DNA of 64,000 bases. It comes from Gammaproteobacteria bacterium (GTDB lineage: Bacteria > Pseudomonadota > Gammaproteobacteria > Steroidobacterales > Steroidobacteraceae). A program made the translations under genes and the position numbers. Where the stretch lies: NCBI GenBank assembly GCA_027459765.1, contig DAIDHD010000083.1, positions 62,001-126,000 of the forward strand, read 5' to 3'. The notes beneath the pieces were generated by a model. That model did no database searches, was not told the DNA's origin, and was given only the letters and a program-made list of their open reading frames with translations. Positions 17,041 through 32,319 of the stretch are shown here, piece by piece (position 1 is the first letter of the stretch; each line of letters begins with the position of its first letter).

Positions 17041-19191
17041 TTACGGCGAACGGGCGTCGGACGGATCCGGCGCAGCGCGCAGCAAGCGCAGTCCGTTGGC
17101 CACCACCAGGAGGCTCGCACCCATGTCGGCAAAGACGGCCATCCACATCGTTGCCCCGGCAAACAGTGCGAGGCCCAGGAACACCGCTTTGACACCGAGA
17201 GCCAGGGTGATGTTCTGGACGAGCACCGCCTGGGTGCGTCTGGACAGGCGAATGAGCTCAGGGATGCGGCGCAGGTCGTCGTTCATCACGACGACGTCCG
17301 CGGCCTCGACGGCGGCGTCGGTACCGGCGGCCCCCATGGCAATGCCGATGTCGGCGCGTACGAGCGCCGGTGCGTCGTTGATGCCATCTCCAACCATAGC
17401 GACCACACCGCTTTGCGCCTTGAGGTCACCAATGGCCTGGAGCTTGTCGGCGGGCAGCAGGCTCCCGCGCGCCTCATCCACGCCGGCTTCATGCGCGATG
17501 CTGTCGGCCGTGCGCTGGTTGTCTCCGGTCAGCATGACCGTGCGGATACCAAGGTCGTGCAGGGCGACGATTGCTTCGCGCGAGCTGGGCTTGATCGCGT
17601 CGGCCACCGCAAAGAGGCCAAGCACGGACTGAGTGGTGGCCAGCAGCGTGGTGGTGCGCCCCCGCTCCTCGTGTGCACGGAGTTTGGATTCCAGCGCATC
17701 GCTGCACAGGTTCATCTCCTCGATCAGCCGGTGATTGCCGAGCACGAGCGCCTGTTCGCCGACCGTGCCTTCGATGCCGCGGCCGGGCAGTGCTCTGAAG
17801 TTGGCGACCGGTTGCGGGCCGCCCGCGAGGCCGCTCGCGATGGCGCGCGCGACCGGATGGTCGGACCGAGCCGCAAGGCTCGCCGCGTCGCGCGCGACGT
17901 CCTTGGGCGCTCCGTTCAGGACCTCGACATCTAGCAATCTCGGCTTACCCTCGGTGAGGGTACCCGTCTTGTCGAGTGCGACGACGCGGATGCGCCGGGC
18001 GGATTCCAGGTACGCACCGCCCTTGATGAGAATGCCGCGTCGAGCGGCGCTGGCTAAGGCGCTCACGACGGCGACCGGCGTCGAGATGACGAGCGCACAA
18101 GGGCAGCCGATGACGAGCAATACCAGTGCCTTGTAGAGCGACTGCATCCAGGTCCAGCCGAGCAGCCATGGACACAGCACGGCAACCGCGAGAGCCACCA
18201 GTAGGACGGCGGGCGTGTACAGGGCGGCGAACCTGTCGACGAAGCGTTGGGTCGGAGCGCGCGAGCCCTGGGCCGATTCCACGGCCTGGATGATTCGCGC
18301 CAGGGTGGTGTTGCCAGCGGTCGCCGTGACCTGGAATTCCAGTTCGCCGGTCTGGTTGATGGTGCCCGCGAATACCGGATCGCCAGCGGCCTTGTCGACG
18401 GGGATGCTCTCGCCGGTGACGGGCGCCTGGTTCACGGCACTCGTGCCCTGGGTGATGAGGCCATCGAGCGCGATGCGTGCACCGGGGCGTACCCGCACGG
18501 TGGCTCCGATCGTCACGGCGGTGGCAAGCAGCTCCGCCCAGGTTCCATCGGGCTGGCGGACCTCGGCCCGCTGCGGGGCCAGGTCGAGCAGGCCGCGAAT
18601 GGCGTTGCGCGCCCGATCGAGCGATCGCGCCTCGATCAGTTCCGCGATCGCGTACAGCGCCATCACCATCGCGGCCTCCGGCCACTGACCGATGAGGAAG
18701 GCGCCGGTCACGGCCACGCTCATCAGGGCGTTGATCGTCGGCCGGGCATGGCGTAGCGCTGATATCCCCTTGCGATAAGTCTCAAACCCCGCGAGTACAA
18801 TCGCAGTGGCCGCTAGCGCCATGACCACAACCCGAGTAGGCAGTGCATTGCCGGCTAGAAGTGAGGCCAATTCCGCCGCGGCAGCGAGAACCAGCGCGAC
18901 GACCGGGCGGACCAGTGCAGAACCGCCGAGCGTTCCGGGCGCGTGTTCGGTCGCTGGCTGGCTTTCAGCGGGCTGTGGATCGAAGCCCGCAGCCCGAATG
19001 GCGGATGCCACGGCGGCCATGTCGGCGGCGGGCGCCGTGACAGTAAGGGTCCGTGCGGCCAACTGGAATCGCAGGCTCTCGATGCCGTGCATGCCCTCCA
19101 GCGCATGGCGGATCTCGGCCTCTTCCGAGGCGCAATCCATGTTCGCGATGCGAAACGTGGTAACCGTCGGTTGAGTCGACGCGACGCTCAC
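17041..19191 (-). CDS. cadA: Zn/Cd/Pb-type P1B ATPase
   Basis: HMA domain (MDCASEE), [31 protein letters not shown]. Confidence 0.9.
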   Translation of the reverse strand: MSVASTQPTVTTFRIANMDCASEEAEIRHALEGMHGIESLRFQLAARTLTVTAPAADMAAVASAIRAAGFDPQPAESQPATEHAPGTLGGSALVRPVVALVLAAAAELASLLAGNALPTRVVVMALAATAIVLAGFETYRKGISALRHARPTINALMSVAVTGAFLIGQWPEAAMVMALYAIAELIEARSLDRARNAIRGLLDLAPQRAEVRQPDGTWAELLATAVTIGATVRVRPGARIALDGLITQGTSAVNQAPVTGESIPVDKAAGDPVFAGTINQTGELEFQVTATAGNTTLARIIQAVESAQGSRAPTQRFVDRFAALYTPAVLLVALAVAVLCPWLLGWTWMQSLYKALVLLVIGCPCALVISTPVAVVSALASAARRGILIKGGAYLESARRIRVVALDKTGTLTEGKPRLLDVEVLNGAPKDVARDAASLAARSDHPVARAIASGLAGGPQPVANFRALPGRGIEGTVGEQALVLGNHRLIEEMNLCSDALESKLRAHEERGRTTTLLATTQSVLGLFAVADAIKPSSREAIVALHDLGIRTVMLTGDNQRTADSIAHEAGVDEARGSLLPADKLQAIGDLKAQSGVVAMVGDGINDAPALVRADIGIAMGAAGTDAAVEAADVVVMNDDLRRIPELIRLSRRTQAVLVQNITLALGVKAVFLGLALFAGATMWMAVFADMGASLLVVANGLRLLRAAPDPSDARSP

Positions 19192-19203
19192 AACCGGATT
19201 TCT

Positions 19204-23320
<4,117 letters not shown>

Positions 23321-23324
<4 letters not shown>

Positions 23325-24742
23325 GGAACGGCGTCCTTGAGAGGGGTGGCGACGACGATGGGTTCACCGGTGAGGCGCTGGATCTCGATGAGCGCCCGCT
23401 GCGCCTCGATCGCCGCTGCAAGTTGGCTCTTGAGCGCAGTGATGGTGTCGTCTTGCACCTGTGCCCATTCGAGGTAGCTCAGCGCGCCCGCCCGATAGGC
23501 GCGTTCGGCAGCGGCCTCCGCACGTGCGAGTTGCGGCAGGAGCTCGTCGCGGTAGCCTTGCAGTTCGGCCTTGTCGGCGACGTACTGTCCATGGGCCTGC
23601 GCGAGCGTTGCATAGAGCGCAAAGTCGCTCGACTCGCGCTCCAGTGCGAGAGCCTGCACTTCATTCTCTGCGGCGCGCACCTGGGGCTCTGCCCGGCGCG
23701 TGCTGCCCAGCGGAATGCTCACGCCGGCGAGCAGGCCCCACGAGGAGAAGTCCTGCAGACGCTGGACGCCAACCTCCCACGTCACGTCCGGGGAGCGGGC
23801 GCTGCGCGCCAGTTGCAGCCTGGCTTCCCGGATGCGCGTCTCATCGGCAAAGCGCCGCATGTCCGGCGTGCGGTCCAGCAGCCCCGCCAGATCCGCGAAG
23901 TCCGCGACGTCAGGCAAGGAGAGGGCATTACCTGTTACACGGACGGCCGTGCCACTGCGTTCGTTCCACAGGATCGCGAGCCGTCGGTAAGCGGCCGCCA
24001 CGCCGTATGTCGAACGAGTGCGATCGAGCTTCGCCCGCGACAGAAGCGCCTCGGCGGTCAGCTGGGCGGACTCGGGTGATGCGCCGGCCGCAAAGCGTTT
24101 CGCGGCGGCGGCCACGGTTCGCTCGCGCTGGGCGACGTCACGCTCCGCAATGTCGACGGCGACCTGCGCGGCGACGACGTCCAGGTAACGGCGAGCCACT
24201 TCGGCGAGCAGGTCCAGGCGTTTTGCCTCGCGCGTGGTCGCAAGGGCATCCAGCTGGCTGCCGGCCAGCGCTTGGCGCGCTTCGCGTTTGCCGCCGCGCT
24301 CGAGCACCGAGGCCAGCGTGAGGGCGATCTCGGCGTTCCGGAGGCCGGTGGTTTCGTTCGTACCAAGGGCGTTCTGGAATCGCAGGCCGGCCGTGAGCGG
24401 CGGGCGTTGTGCGGCGATGTCCGCATCGGCTCGCAGCGTCAGTTCCTCGTATTCGAAAATCTTGAGGTCGGGATGCTTGTCGAGGGTTCGCCCCATCGCC
24501 TGGTCCAGGGTCAGGCCAGTCGCTGCGGCGTTGGCGTCCGCGGCTGCCGCGGGCGAGCTGGGCGTCGGCGGGGCTGCCTCGGAGTCGGCCGCATACCCGG
24601 CGCTCGCCCATCCAACGAGCAGCGCCATCGCGAGTCCCCACGGCCGCCAGGGGGCTGCGCGGTGGGTTGGAAGAGGGGGGTGGCAGGTACTCACGGCCTT
24701 GAATTCGCTCGCAAATTGGCAGAATGTAAAGCCTGTAGTCAC
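23321..24742 (-). CDS. czcC: CzcC-like outer membrane factor
   Basis: OEP-type helices (LTLDQAMGRTLDKHPDLKIFEYEELTLRADADIAAQRP), 4-bp overlap with czcB. Confidence 0.88.
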
Positions 24743-24756
24743 TACAGGGTCAAGCC
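24721..24756 (-). promoter_or_regulatory. MerR-type promoter of czcCBA (TTGACC - 19 bp dyad - TACATT)
   Basis: reverse strand TTGACC CTGTAGTGACTACAGGCTT TACATT. Confidence 0.75.
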
Positions 24757-25149
24757 ATGAAGATCAGCGAAGCGGCGGCCGCCAGCGGCTGTCATCTGGA
24801 GACCATCCGCTATTACGAGCGAATAGGCCTGCTGCCGAAGAATGTGCGCAGGAAAAACGGGTATCGCGAGTACACGGATGAAGACATCCAGAGAATGCGC
24901 TTCGTGACCCGTGGTCGGGACCTTGGGTTCAGCCTGGACGACATCCGCAGCCTGCTGCGTCTGAATTTCGATTCACGATTGTCCTGCGCCGAGGCGGATC
25001 GCGTTGCTCGGCGGCATCTGGCCGACGTGCAGGCGCGCATCGCGGAGCTCGGTCGCGTGGCTCAGGAATTGGAGCGCACGATCGAAGGCTGCTCAGGTGG
25101 ATCCACTGGTCACTGCAAGATCATCGGTACCTTGCGAGGTGCCGCGTAA
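24757..25149 (+). CDS. MerR-family metal-responsive activator
   Basis: MKISEAAAASGCHLETIRYYERIGLLPKNVRRKNGYREYTDEDIQRM; divergent from czcCBA. Confidence 0.9.
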   Translation: MKISEAAAASGCHLETIRYYERIGLLPKNVRRKNGYREYTDEDIQRMRFVTRGRDLGFSLDDIRSLLRLNFDSRLSCAEADRVARRHLADVQARIAELGRVAQELERTIEGCSGGSTGHCKIIGTLRGAA

Positions 25150-25255
25150 GATCGTCGGTCAATGCGAGATTCAGGATCGCGAGCTCGATCTCTTAGATCA
25201 CAGCGCGCGAACTTGTCGACGTCGCTCTCCGGTCCGCACGTCTCCTTATGACGCC

Positions 25256-25277
25256 GGCTCGCCTTGGTGGGCGAGCC
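25256..25277 (+). terminator. possible hairpin terminator after MerR gene
   Basis: GGCTCGCC-TTGGTG-GGCGAGCC 8-bp stem; weak T tract. Confidence 0.4.
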
Positions 25278-25675
25278 TTGTAGTACCCCCATGATGACAG
25301 CGAATTCTCGTCATACCTTGTCGTGATCCCGAACAGTGGTGCAGGGCAGGGACAAGTGCTGGTTCCGCGCGCAAAGAGATGAAGTCAAAAACTTGCGGGG
25401 ATAGACGTTTCGGCACACGGCATGCAACTGTGCGTCGAGGCGTTCAGAAGGCGTCCGACGAAGATTCCGTCCTGGACTTAGGAGCAGTGGGCGCGGATTC
25501 GGAAGAAATCAATCCGATGTGCCTCTGAATGAGGCTAGCCGGCGTCGCTATCGGGCATCAATTTGGCTCACGAACGGCGTTGATCCTTCCCTCGAGCGGA
25601 TCGTGCGGCGTCAATGGTAAATGGATGAGCCCCAATTGCAGGTTGATGAAACGTGACGTCAGACTACCTCTGTCC

Positions 25676-28075
25676 CTAGAGGCGCGCTGCCCGCAGTCGA
25701 AGCGCATTTCCGATCACCGACACTGAGCTCAGCGACATGGCGGCTGCGGCGATGATCGGGCTCAGCAGCAGCCCAAACGCTGGGTACAGTGCACCCGCGG
25801 CTACGGGGATGCCGAGCACGTTGTAGACGAAGGCCAGGACCAGGTTCTGGCGAATGTTGCGCATCGTCGCGCGGCTTAAGGTACGGGCCCGAGCGATGCC
25901 GGCCAAGTCTCCCTTGACCAGCGTGACACCCGCGCTGTGCATGGCGACGTCTGTGCCTGTTCCCATGGCGATGCCGATATCCGCTTCGGCCAGCGCAGGA
26001 GCATCGTTGACGCCATCGCCGGCCATGGCCACCACGCGGCCCATCGCCCGGAGCTTTCGGACCACGGCGTGCTTCTGGTCCGGCAGGACCTCCGCCTCGA
26101 CTTCGCCGATGCCCAAGCGCCGGGCGACCGCCTCGGCCGTGACGCGATTGTCTCCGGTCAGCATAACGATCTGTACGCCGTCCTTGGTGAGACTCGCAAG
26201 CGCAGCGCTTGTGGAGGCTTTGATTGGATCCGCAACGGCGATCAATCCAGCGGCCCTGCCGTCGATCGCGACGAACATAACCGTCGCGCCTTCCGCGCGC
26301 AGCTTGTCCGCTTCCGGCTCCAGGTGAGTCGAGTCGATCCCAGTGTCCGCAAGGAGTGTGCGGTTGCCAATGGCGATTAGGCGGCCAGTGATACTTCCAC
26401 GAACGCCCTTGCCGGTGACGGAGGAGAAGTCAGTGACTGCGCGTATCTCGAGGCCGCGGGACCGGGCGCTCGCGACGATGGCCGCAGCGAGCGGGTGCTC
26501 GCTCGCCTGTTCCAGGCTCGATCCAAGTTGCAGGACAGTAGTCTCATCGAACCCCACTGTCGCTTGCACTGCGACGACTTGCGGTTTGCCTTCAGTCAGG
26601 GTTCCGGTCTTGTCGACCACGAGCGTGTCGATTTTCTCGAATCGCTCGAGCGCTTCGGCATTCTTGATCAGGACGCCCGCGGTCGCGCCCTTGCCGACGC
26701 CGACCATGATGGACATCGGCGTGGCCAACCCGAGCGCGCACGGACAGGCGATGATGAGCACGGACACCGCTGCGACGATGGCATGGGCCAGGGCCGGGGC
26801 GGGTCCCCAAATGAGCCAAGCAACGAAAGCCAGCGCGGCAATGGCGATGACCGCCGGGACAAACCAGCTTGACACGAGATCCGCCAGCCGCTGAATCGGT
26901 GCGCGGCTGCGCTGTGCCTCGGCAACCATTTGTACGATTCGAGCAAGCATGGTCTCAGTGCCGACCTTGTCGGCCCGAATTACGAGGCTTCCCACACCGT
27001 TGAGCGTGCCGCCGATCACACGGGAGCCGGGCGCCTTCTCGTTGGGCATGGATTCCCCGGTGACCATGGATTCATCGACGGCGCTCGCGCCTTCGAGGAC
27101 GGTGCCATCGACCGGAACGGACTCCCCGGGGCGCACCCGCAGCCGTTCTCCCACCTGGACCGCATCAACGGAGATCTCCTCATCGTGTTTTCCCTCGCGT
27201 ATGCGGCGTGCCGTCTTGGGTGCGAGGTTAAGCAAGGCCCGGATGGCGCCACCGGTCTGCTCGCGGGCGCGCAATTCCAGAACCTGGCCGAGCAATACCA
27301 GCACCGTGATCACCGCACCGGCCTCGAAATACGCCGAAATCAAGCCGTGGGCGTTGCGCAAATCCTGTGGGAAAAGCCATGGCACGAAGGCTGCCGCAAG
27401 ACTGTAGAGATAGGCGGCACCGACCCCGAGCGCGATGAGGCTGAACATGTTGAGCGACTTGTGTCGTACGGAGTCCACCGCCCGCACAAAGAAGGGCCAG
27501 CCCGCCCACAGGATGACTGGGGAGGCCAGCACACACTGCAGCCATTGTGACCACAGCGGCGGAATCCTCTCGAGGAGCGGCACGCCCGCGATGTGCGCGC
27601 CCATCTCCAGGATCACGACCGGGAGCGATAGCGCCACGCCAAACCACATGCGTCGCGTCATGTCCACGAGCTCAGCGGTGGGTCCGCCATCGGCCGTGAC
27701 TTTCAGCGGTTCAAGTGCCATGCCACAAATGGGACAGCTTCCTGGGCCCGCCTGTCGGATCTGCGGGTGCATCGGACAGGTGTAGATCGTCTCCGCCTCC
27801 GCCGGGGGCGCCGTGGTTCCCTTCTGTTGCAGGTAGGTGCCCGGCGAAGCCGCGAACTTCTTCTGGCAGTGCTCGCTACAGAAGTTGTAGCGTCGTCCAT
27901 CATGTTCGGCGGCGAACCTGGCCGACGCCGGGTCGACGCTCATCCCGCATACGGGATCGACAACCGCTGAGGCGCCGTGATCGTGCGCACGACCACCGAC
28001 ATGTCCTTGCGCCTGGGCTTGGGGAGGGTTTGGCCTGGAGCTGGAGCAGCTGTTCACGGGAATTGCCCTGCACAT
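25676..28075 (-). CDS. copA: copper-type P1B ATPase with N-terminal YHS and heavy-metal-binding domains
   Basis: [10 protein letters not shown]...[11 protein letters not shown] (YHS), [49 protein letters not shown]. Confidence 0.9.
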   Translation of the reverse strand: MCRAIPVNSCSSSRPNPPQAQAQGHVGGRAHDHGASAVVDPVCGMSVDPASARFAAEHDGRRYNFCSEHCQKKFAASPGTYLQQKGTTAPPAEAETIYTCPMHPQIRQAGPGSCPICGMALEPLKVTADGGPTAELVDMTRRMWFGVALSLPVVILEMGAHIAGVPLLERIPPLWSQWLQCVLASPVILWAGWPFFVRAVDSVRHKSLNMFSLIALGVGAAYLYSLAAAFVPWLFPQDLRNAHGLISAYFEAGAVITVLVLLGQVLELRAREQTGGAIRALLNLAPKTARRIREGKHDEEISVDAVQVGERLRVRPGESVPVDGTVLEGASAVDESMVTGESMPNEKAPGSRVIGGTLNGVGSLVIRADKVGTETMLARIVQMVAEAQRSRAPIQRLADLVSSWFVPAVIAIAALAFVAWLIWGPAPALAHAIVAAVSVLIIACPCALGLATPMSIMVGVGKGATAGVLIKNAEALERFEKIDTLVVDKTGTLTEGKPQVVAVQATVGFDETTVLQLGSSLEQASEHPLAAAIVASARSRGLEIRAVTDFSSVTGKGVRGSITGRLIAIGNRTLLADTGIDSTHLEPEADKLRAEGATVMFVAIDGRAAGLIAVADPIKASTSAALASLTKDGVQIVMLTGDNRVTAEAVARRLGIGEVEAEVLPDQKHAVVRKLRAMGRVVAMAGDGVNDAPALAEADIGIAMGTGTDVAMHSAGVTLVKGDLAGIARARTLSRATMRNIRQNLVLAFVYNVLGIPVAAGALYPAFGLLLSPIIAAAAMSLSSVSVIGNALRLRAARL

Positions 28076-28085
28076 TGCGTGTCGA

Positions 28086-28128
28086 TGGGGAGAATCGTAA
28101 GCTCCGTACCTAGGTACGGAGTCAAGCG
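28086..28128 (-). promoter_or_regulatory. MerR-type promoter (TTGACT CCGTACCTAGGTACGGAG) of the copper ATPase gene
   Basis: perfect palindrome CTCCGTACCTAGGTACGGAG between divergent genes, TTGACT -35. Confidence 0.7.
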
Positions 28129-28599
28129 TTGATTCGCAAAGCAGCATCTTGCGCCGCGCAAGCACCTCACGGAGGGGTTGGGAAGTCGCTCGGTTTGACC
28201 ATTGGGCGGCTTGCCGAAGCGGCCGCTGTGAGCGTCGAGACGATCCGCTACTACCAGCGGCGTCGGCTTCTGCCCATCCCGACCGCCGCGGGCGTCCGGC
28301 GATATCCGATGGAGGTGCTCCGTCGCGTCCAATTCATCCGGCGATCGCAGTCGCTCGGGTTCTCGCTCGATGAGATCCGCGAGTTGATGCGACTCGAGGA
28401 CGGCGGATCGCGCAGGGCGGTGCGGCGAATCGCCGAAGCCCGCCTGGCCACTGTCCGTGACAAGCTTGCGGCGCTGCAAAAGATGGAGCATGTCCTGGCG
28501 CACCTCGTGGCCGAGTGCGAATCCTCTGGCGCGCAGCTGCCGTGCCCCATCATCGGTGCGCTGGCGGCTGAGCCCGAAGGGGATCGCGTCGATCCCTAG
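28129..28599 (+). CDS. MerR-family transcriptional regulator
   Basis: [38 protein letters not shown]; start uncertain. Confidence 0.88.
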   Translation: MIRKAASCAAQAPHGGVGKSLGLTIGRLAEAAAVSVETIRYYQRRRLLPIPTAAGVRRYPMEVLRRVQFIRRSQSLGFSLDEIRELMRLEDGGSRRAVRRIAEARLATVRDKLAALQKMEHVLAHLVAECESSGAQLPCPIIGALAAEPEGDRVDP

Positions 28600-28615
28600 C
28601 ATCATCGAACCCGCC

Positions 28616-29281
28616 CTACCGGCCCGGCTGGGGCGCGGTACTCTCTTCGGCCAGGTTGGGCAACCAGCGCGGCGTGCGGGCCGCGTAAGTCCGATAGGCC
28701 TCGCCAAACTCCCGTTCCGCATCGGCCTCCTCGGTGTGCGCGAGGTGTACATACATCCACACCAACAGGGGGAACATGACGAGCGTGAGGATCGTTGGCC
28801 ACTGCAGCAAGAAGCCGAACATGATGGCAATGAACCCCACGTACTGGGGGTGGCGAATCCGGGCATAAACACCCGTCGTCGCGAGCTTGTGGGCACGCTG
28901 GGCGGCGTAGAGGATGTGCCAGGCCGCGGACAGCAGTATGAAGCCGCCGAAGATCAGCAGGTTGCTCAGTATGTGCAACACGCCGAAATGCGGATTGCCT
29001 TGCTGGCCCGTAAGCGTCCACCACAGATGCCCCGCGTCGTGCGACAAGGGATCCAATCCCGGAAAGCGGCGCTGCAGATACCCCGACAGCAGATACATGG
29101 TGAGCGGAATACCATACATCTCGGTAAACAACGCGACGATGAAGGCGCTGAACCCACCAAACGACCGCCAATCACGTGGCGACCTGGGCTTGGTAAAGCT
29201 ATACGCAAAGATCACGAACACCGCCGAGTTGATGATCACCAGCGACCACAGACCATATGCCGACATGCTCTCGTGATTCAT
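28616..29281 (-). CDS. isoprenylcysteine carboxyl methyltransferase-like (ICMT/PEMT) membrane protein
   Basis: TTGVYARIRHPQYVGFIAIMFGFLLQWPT...EEADAEREFGEAYRTYAARTPRWLP. Confidence 0.8.
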   Translation of the reverse strand: MNHESMSAYGLWSLVIINSAVFVIFAYSFTKPRSPRDWRSFGGFSAFIVALFTEMYGIPLTMYLLSGYLQRRFPGLDPLSHDAGHLWWTLTGQQGNPHFGVLHILSNLLIFGGFILLSAAWHILYAAQRAHKLATTGVYARIRHPQYVGFIAIMFGFLLQWPTILTLVMFPLLVWMYVHLAHTEEADAEREFGEAYRTYAARTPRWLPNLAEESTAPQPGR

Positions 29282-29514
29282 GGCTTTGACTCCGGCGTGG
29301 TCGACGAATGCTTGGAGTGGTCCTCGCCGCCACTATGACCGTGATGCATGAAAAGGTGCATCAGCGGGCAAGCCGCCAGCAGCAGGTACGGCAGGGCGCC
29401 CAACACGTGCGCGGTATGCTCGGTGATCAGGAAGAACCCAATCACGATCAAGAAGCCCAGTAGCACAATGCCCGAGCGACTGCGCCAGAAGCTCGACGTG
29501 GAGGGAGTGATCAT
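29278..29514 (-). CDS. DUF2933-like small membrane protein
   Basis: FLIVIGFFLITEHTAHVLGALPYLLLAACPLMHLFMHHGH. Confidence 0.75.
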   Translation of the reverse strand: MITPSTSSFWRSRSGIVLLGFLIVIGFFLITEHTAHVLGALPYLLLAACPLMHLFMHHGHSGGEDHSKHSSTTPESKP

Positions 29515-29849
29515 GTGCGCTCTCCCTCGAGCCGCGTAGCGAAGAAGTTGTACAGCGGCCCGAAAATCAACGCGACATACCAGCCCCAGGCGAGGCTTTC
29601 CACGACACCCAGGAAGAAGCGCGACCAGCTGTCGAAAGCAAAGCCCGGCAGAAAGATCGACAGCGCGCCGTGTGCAATCGGCAGCGACCAGCTGAAGCTT
29701 CTCTCCAGATAGAATCCGAGCACGCACAGTAGGTACGAAATCAGAAAGAAGGCGCTCAGACTGAGTCCGAATGCGGCGACCGGGATGCCGTGTGGGTGCG
29801 CTCGATGACCCACGCCCATGTGGGGCGAGTCGATACTAACAACAGCCAT
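29511..29849 (-). CDS. DUF5676-like membrane protein
   Basis: multi-TM 112 aa, operonic overlap with the DUF2933-like gene. Confidence 0.6.
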   Translation of the reverse strand: MAVVSIDSPHMGVGHRAHPHGIPVAAFGLSLSAFFLISYLLCVLGFYLERSFSWSLPIAHGALSIFLPGFAFDSWSRFFLGVVESLAWGWYVALIFGPLYNFFATRLEGERT

Positions 29850-30189
29850 GGCGATGCTCCTTGCTCGGCGGGGCCGTCCCTGATGACGAGACGTATTGCG
29901 TTGGCGCGGCTTCGAACTTCTCGCGACACGCCGACGAGCAGAAGTAATAGGTTCTTTGCTGATAGACCGCCGACTTCGCAGTGGCGGCCGTCACCTCCAT
30001 GCCGCAGACGGGGTCGCGCAGCGCTTCGGCGGACGGCGCGGAACCCCCGGCGGAGTGGTCCGGGCCTCCGGGCGCGGCTTGGGTCGAACGGTGCCTGTGA
30101 CCCATCACGTGTGCGCCGCATCCAAAGCGCATCATGAGGGCGAAGAGCCCTGCCCAACCTAGAAAATAGAATATGGACTGCCAGTTCAT
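29836..30189 (-). CDS. YHS-domain small membrane protein
   Basis: TM then ALRDPVCGMEVTAATAKSAVYQQRTYYFCSSACREKFEAAP. Confidence 0.8.
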   Translation of the reverse strand: MNWQSIFYFLGWAGLFALMMRFGCGAHVMGHRHRSTQAAPGGPDHSAGGSAPSAEALRDPVCGMEVTAATAKSAVYQQRTYYFCSSACREKFEAAPTQYVSSSGTAPPSKEHRHGCC

Positions 30190-30202
30190 GATGGCCGCCC
30201 TC

Positions 30203-30667
30203 CTAAGGTTTCGGTGCCGTAGCCTTCGGCACCGTGGGGTGAGAGTGTTCCGACGCGGCGTCAGGCGCGCCGGACATCATGTTCTCCTTCATCGATTCAC
30301 GATCCATCATCATCTGCATCATCATGGTCATCATCTGCATGTGCTGATGCATCGCGTCCTGCGACATGCCAGTCTGCGCGTGGCCATGGTCCATGTGTTG
30401 CATCGCGGTCATGCCTTCCTGCATGGCCTGCATGTGTTCGGCCATCAGTGCGTTACGCTCGGCGGACGTCTTCGCCGCCATCATCTTCTCGTGCATGCGC
30501 TGCATGTGCTGCATCGCGGAAACCGAGTCCGCGGCCGGGGCAGGCGTCGCGGCGCCCGAGTGTTCGTGGTCATGGGCGGCCGGTTCCTCCGCTTGTACGG
30601 CGGCGATGGAAAGCGGGCCGAGAAGGGCTGCGGAGGCAATGATCAGGGCGCGGGTCGTGCGGTTCAT
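30203..30667 (-). CDS. Met/His-rich exported protein, putative copper-binding
   Basis: signal peptide; repeated HMQAM/MQHMDHGHA/MHQHMQMMTMMMQMMM. Confidence 0.7.
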   Translation of the reverse strand: MNRTTRALIIASAALLGPLSIAAVQAEEPAAHDHEHSGAATPAPAADSVSAMQHMQRMHEKMMAAKTSAERNALMAEHMQAMQEGMTAMQHMDHGHAQTGMSQDAMHQHMQMMTMMMQMMMDRESMKENMMSGAPDAASEHSHPTVPKATAPKP

Positions 30668-30816
30668 TGTCGTGATCCTCATGGCGTACGTAATGGGTTG
30701 CTGACGGATGCAGTACGCGGGAGCAGGGCGTCCCCCTCTCGCGGAGTTTGGCGTCCACGACCACGGGCCACCTCGCCATGCGTCGATGAAGCGCCGAACT
30801 CCCCTTGCCACGGTGG

Positions 30817-31164
30817 CTACTTCGCTGCAGCCGCCATCTTGTGGTGCTCTGCCGCCAACGCCCGGCTTTCGGCAGCGGCCGCGTTCAAATCTTTGGTCAG
30901 CGCATCGCAGTGCTTGCTCTGCATCGTTATGGCAGGCTTTCCCGCAGTGCGATAAGCGTTTGCCAGACTCTTGTCTGTTTCGGCCTTGGCCGCGAGGTCG
31001 GTGGCTTGCTCATCGAATGCCTTGGCGATGGCTTCGTGATCGGCCGCAGTGCTGGCCGAAGCGATCTGGGCAGCTGTCACCGGCGGCGTCGTGCCCGCGG
31101 AGGCGGCGCCCACCAGGCCGATGGCGAGTGCCAGGGTAGTGAGTAGCACGATTGAACGGTTCAT
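30817..31164 (-). CDS. small exported protein of unknown function, copy 2
   Basis: start at internal ATG 31164; homologous to 89-436. Confidence 0.75.
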   Translation of the reverse strand: MNRSIVLLTTLALAIGLVGAASAGTTPPVTAAQIASASTAADHEAIAKAFDEQATDLAAKAETDKSLANAYRTAGKPAITMQSKHCDALTKDLNAAAAESRALAAEHHKMAAAAK

Positions 31165-31312
31165 GTGAATTACTCCTTGTCGAAAGTTCGAAGTGTTCGC
31201 GGCGTTGACTGCATCGCTGCGATTCAACAGGAGTACGCGCAAGGAGAGTTCAGCACTCTGCCGAGACAAGGGAAAAGGCTCAGGGGATATACGTAGACGG
31301 CAGGCGGCCGCC

Positions 31313-31888
31313 TCAGGGGCCAGACTGCTGCAGCAGCTCTTGCAGCTTCTTGCGCGCACGGTGCACGCGCAGTTCGACGGCTTTTGTGGTCAGTCCGAGC
31401 TGGCTCGCCGCATCTCGATGGCTGAGCCCCTGCAATGCCGTCAGGACCAGCGGCTCTTTGAGCCGTGCCGGGAGTTGGGCGATGGCGCGGTCAAGGGCCG
31501 CCAGTCGTGCCTCCCCGTCATCGACCTCCGGGCCATCGGTGCCCGGCGAATCCGCGTCGGCGGAATCGGACTCCTCGAGGCCAAACCACTGCATAATCTT
31601 TCGCCGGACGGCATGGCGACGCGTGAAGTCGCGGCACTTGTTCAACAGGATCGTGCGGATCCATGGACCAAAGGGCTGCCGGGCATCGTAGCGCGACAGC
31701 GACAGCCACGCCGACACGAAACTCTCCTGGACAAGATCGTAGGCATCATCGCTTTGGCCGACGTAGCGACGAGCGATCCGGTACAGCGTCGCCTTATGCA
31801 GCGCAACGAGTGCCTCGAAAGCGCCGCGGTCACCGTTCCGGGCGGCGCTGGCGAGTTGCGCATCGTCGTGCGCATCGAGCGCGCTCAC
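31313..31888 (-). CDS. ECF-type sigma factor, copy 2 (CnrH-like)
   Basis: YDLVQESFVSAW; GLSHRDAASQLGLTTKAVELRVHRARKKL. Confidence 0.88.
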   Translation of the reverse strand: MSALDAHDDAQLASAARNGDRGAFEALVALHKATLYRIARRYVGQSDDAYDLVQESFVSAWLSLSRYDARQPFGPWIRTILLNKCRDFTRRHAVRRKIMQWFGLEESDSADADSPGTDGPEVDDGEARLAALDRAIAQLPARLKEPLVLTALQGLSHRDAASQLGLTTKAVELRVHRARKKLQELLQQSGP

Positions 31889-32319
31889 GATGCATCCGCG
31901 TTCAATACCCTGACGACGGAGCGGTCGAAAATGGCGGCCTGCGCAGGTGTCAGCACCTCGCGCATGCTGAGCACGTGCGCGGTGGTCGCTTCCTGAAGCT
32001 GACGCATGGCCTGATGAAAGTGCGCAATGGCCTGCTCGGCCGCCGGACTCATGCGGTGATCGGTGACGATCGCCTGCGCCAGGTCGTGGTTTGCGAGGCG
32101 CATCTCCGCTTCCAAGGCCTTGCGCCGAGCGGCGAAGTTGGCTTCAAGCGCTTCGATCTTCGCTTCCTGATCCCTCGACAGGGCGAGGTCATGGTGAAGG
32201 ACCCGATCGAGCCCGAGGTTCGTGTCTGCCTCACGCTGCCCGAGGCGCACACCGAGCCAACCGCCGAGTAGTGCAACGAGGAAGGTGAGGGCAATCAGTC
32301 CGGCGGCAGCGCGCCTCAT
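31885..32319 (-). CDS. periplasmic metal sensor, CnrX-like, copy 2
   Basis: paralogue of 1157-1591. Confidence 0.7.
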   Translation of the reverse strand: MRRAAAGLIALTFLVALLGGWLGVRLGQREADTNLGLDRVLHHDLALSRDQEAKIEALEANFAARRKALEAEMRLANHDLAQAIVTDHRMSPAAEQAIAHFHQAMRQLQEATTAHVLSMREVLTPAQAAIFDRSVVRVLNADAS

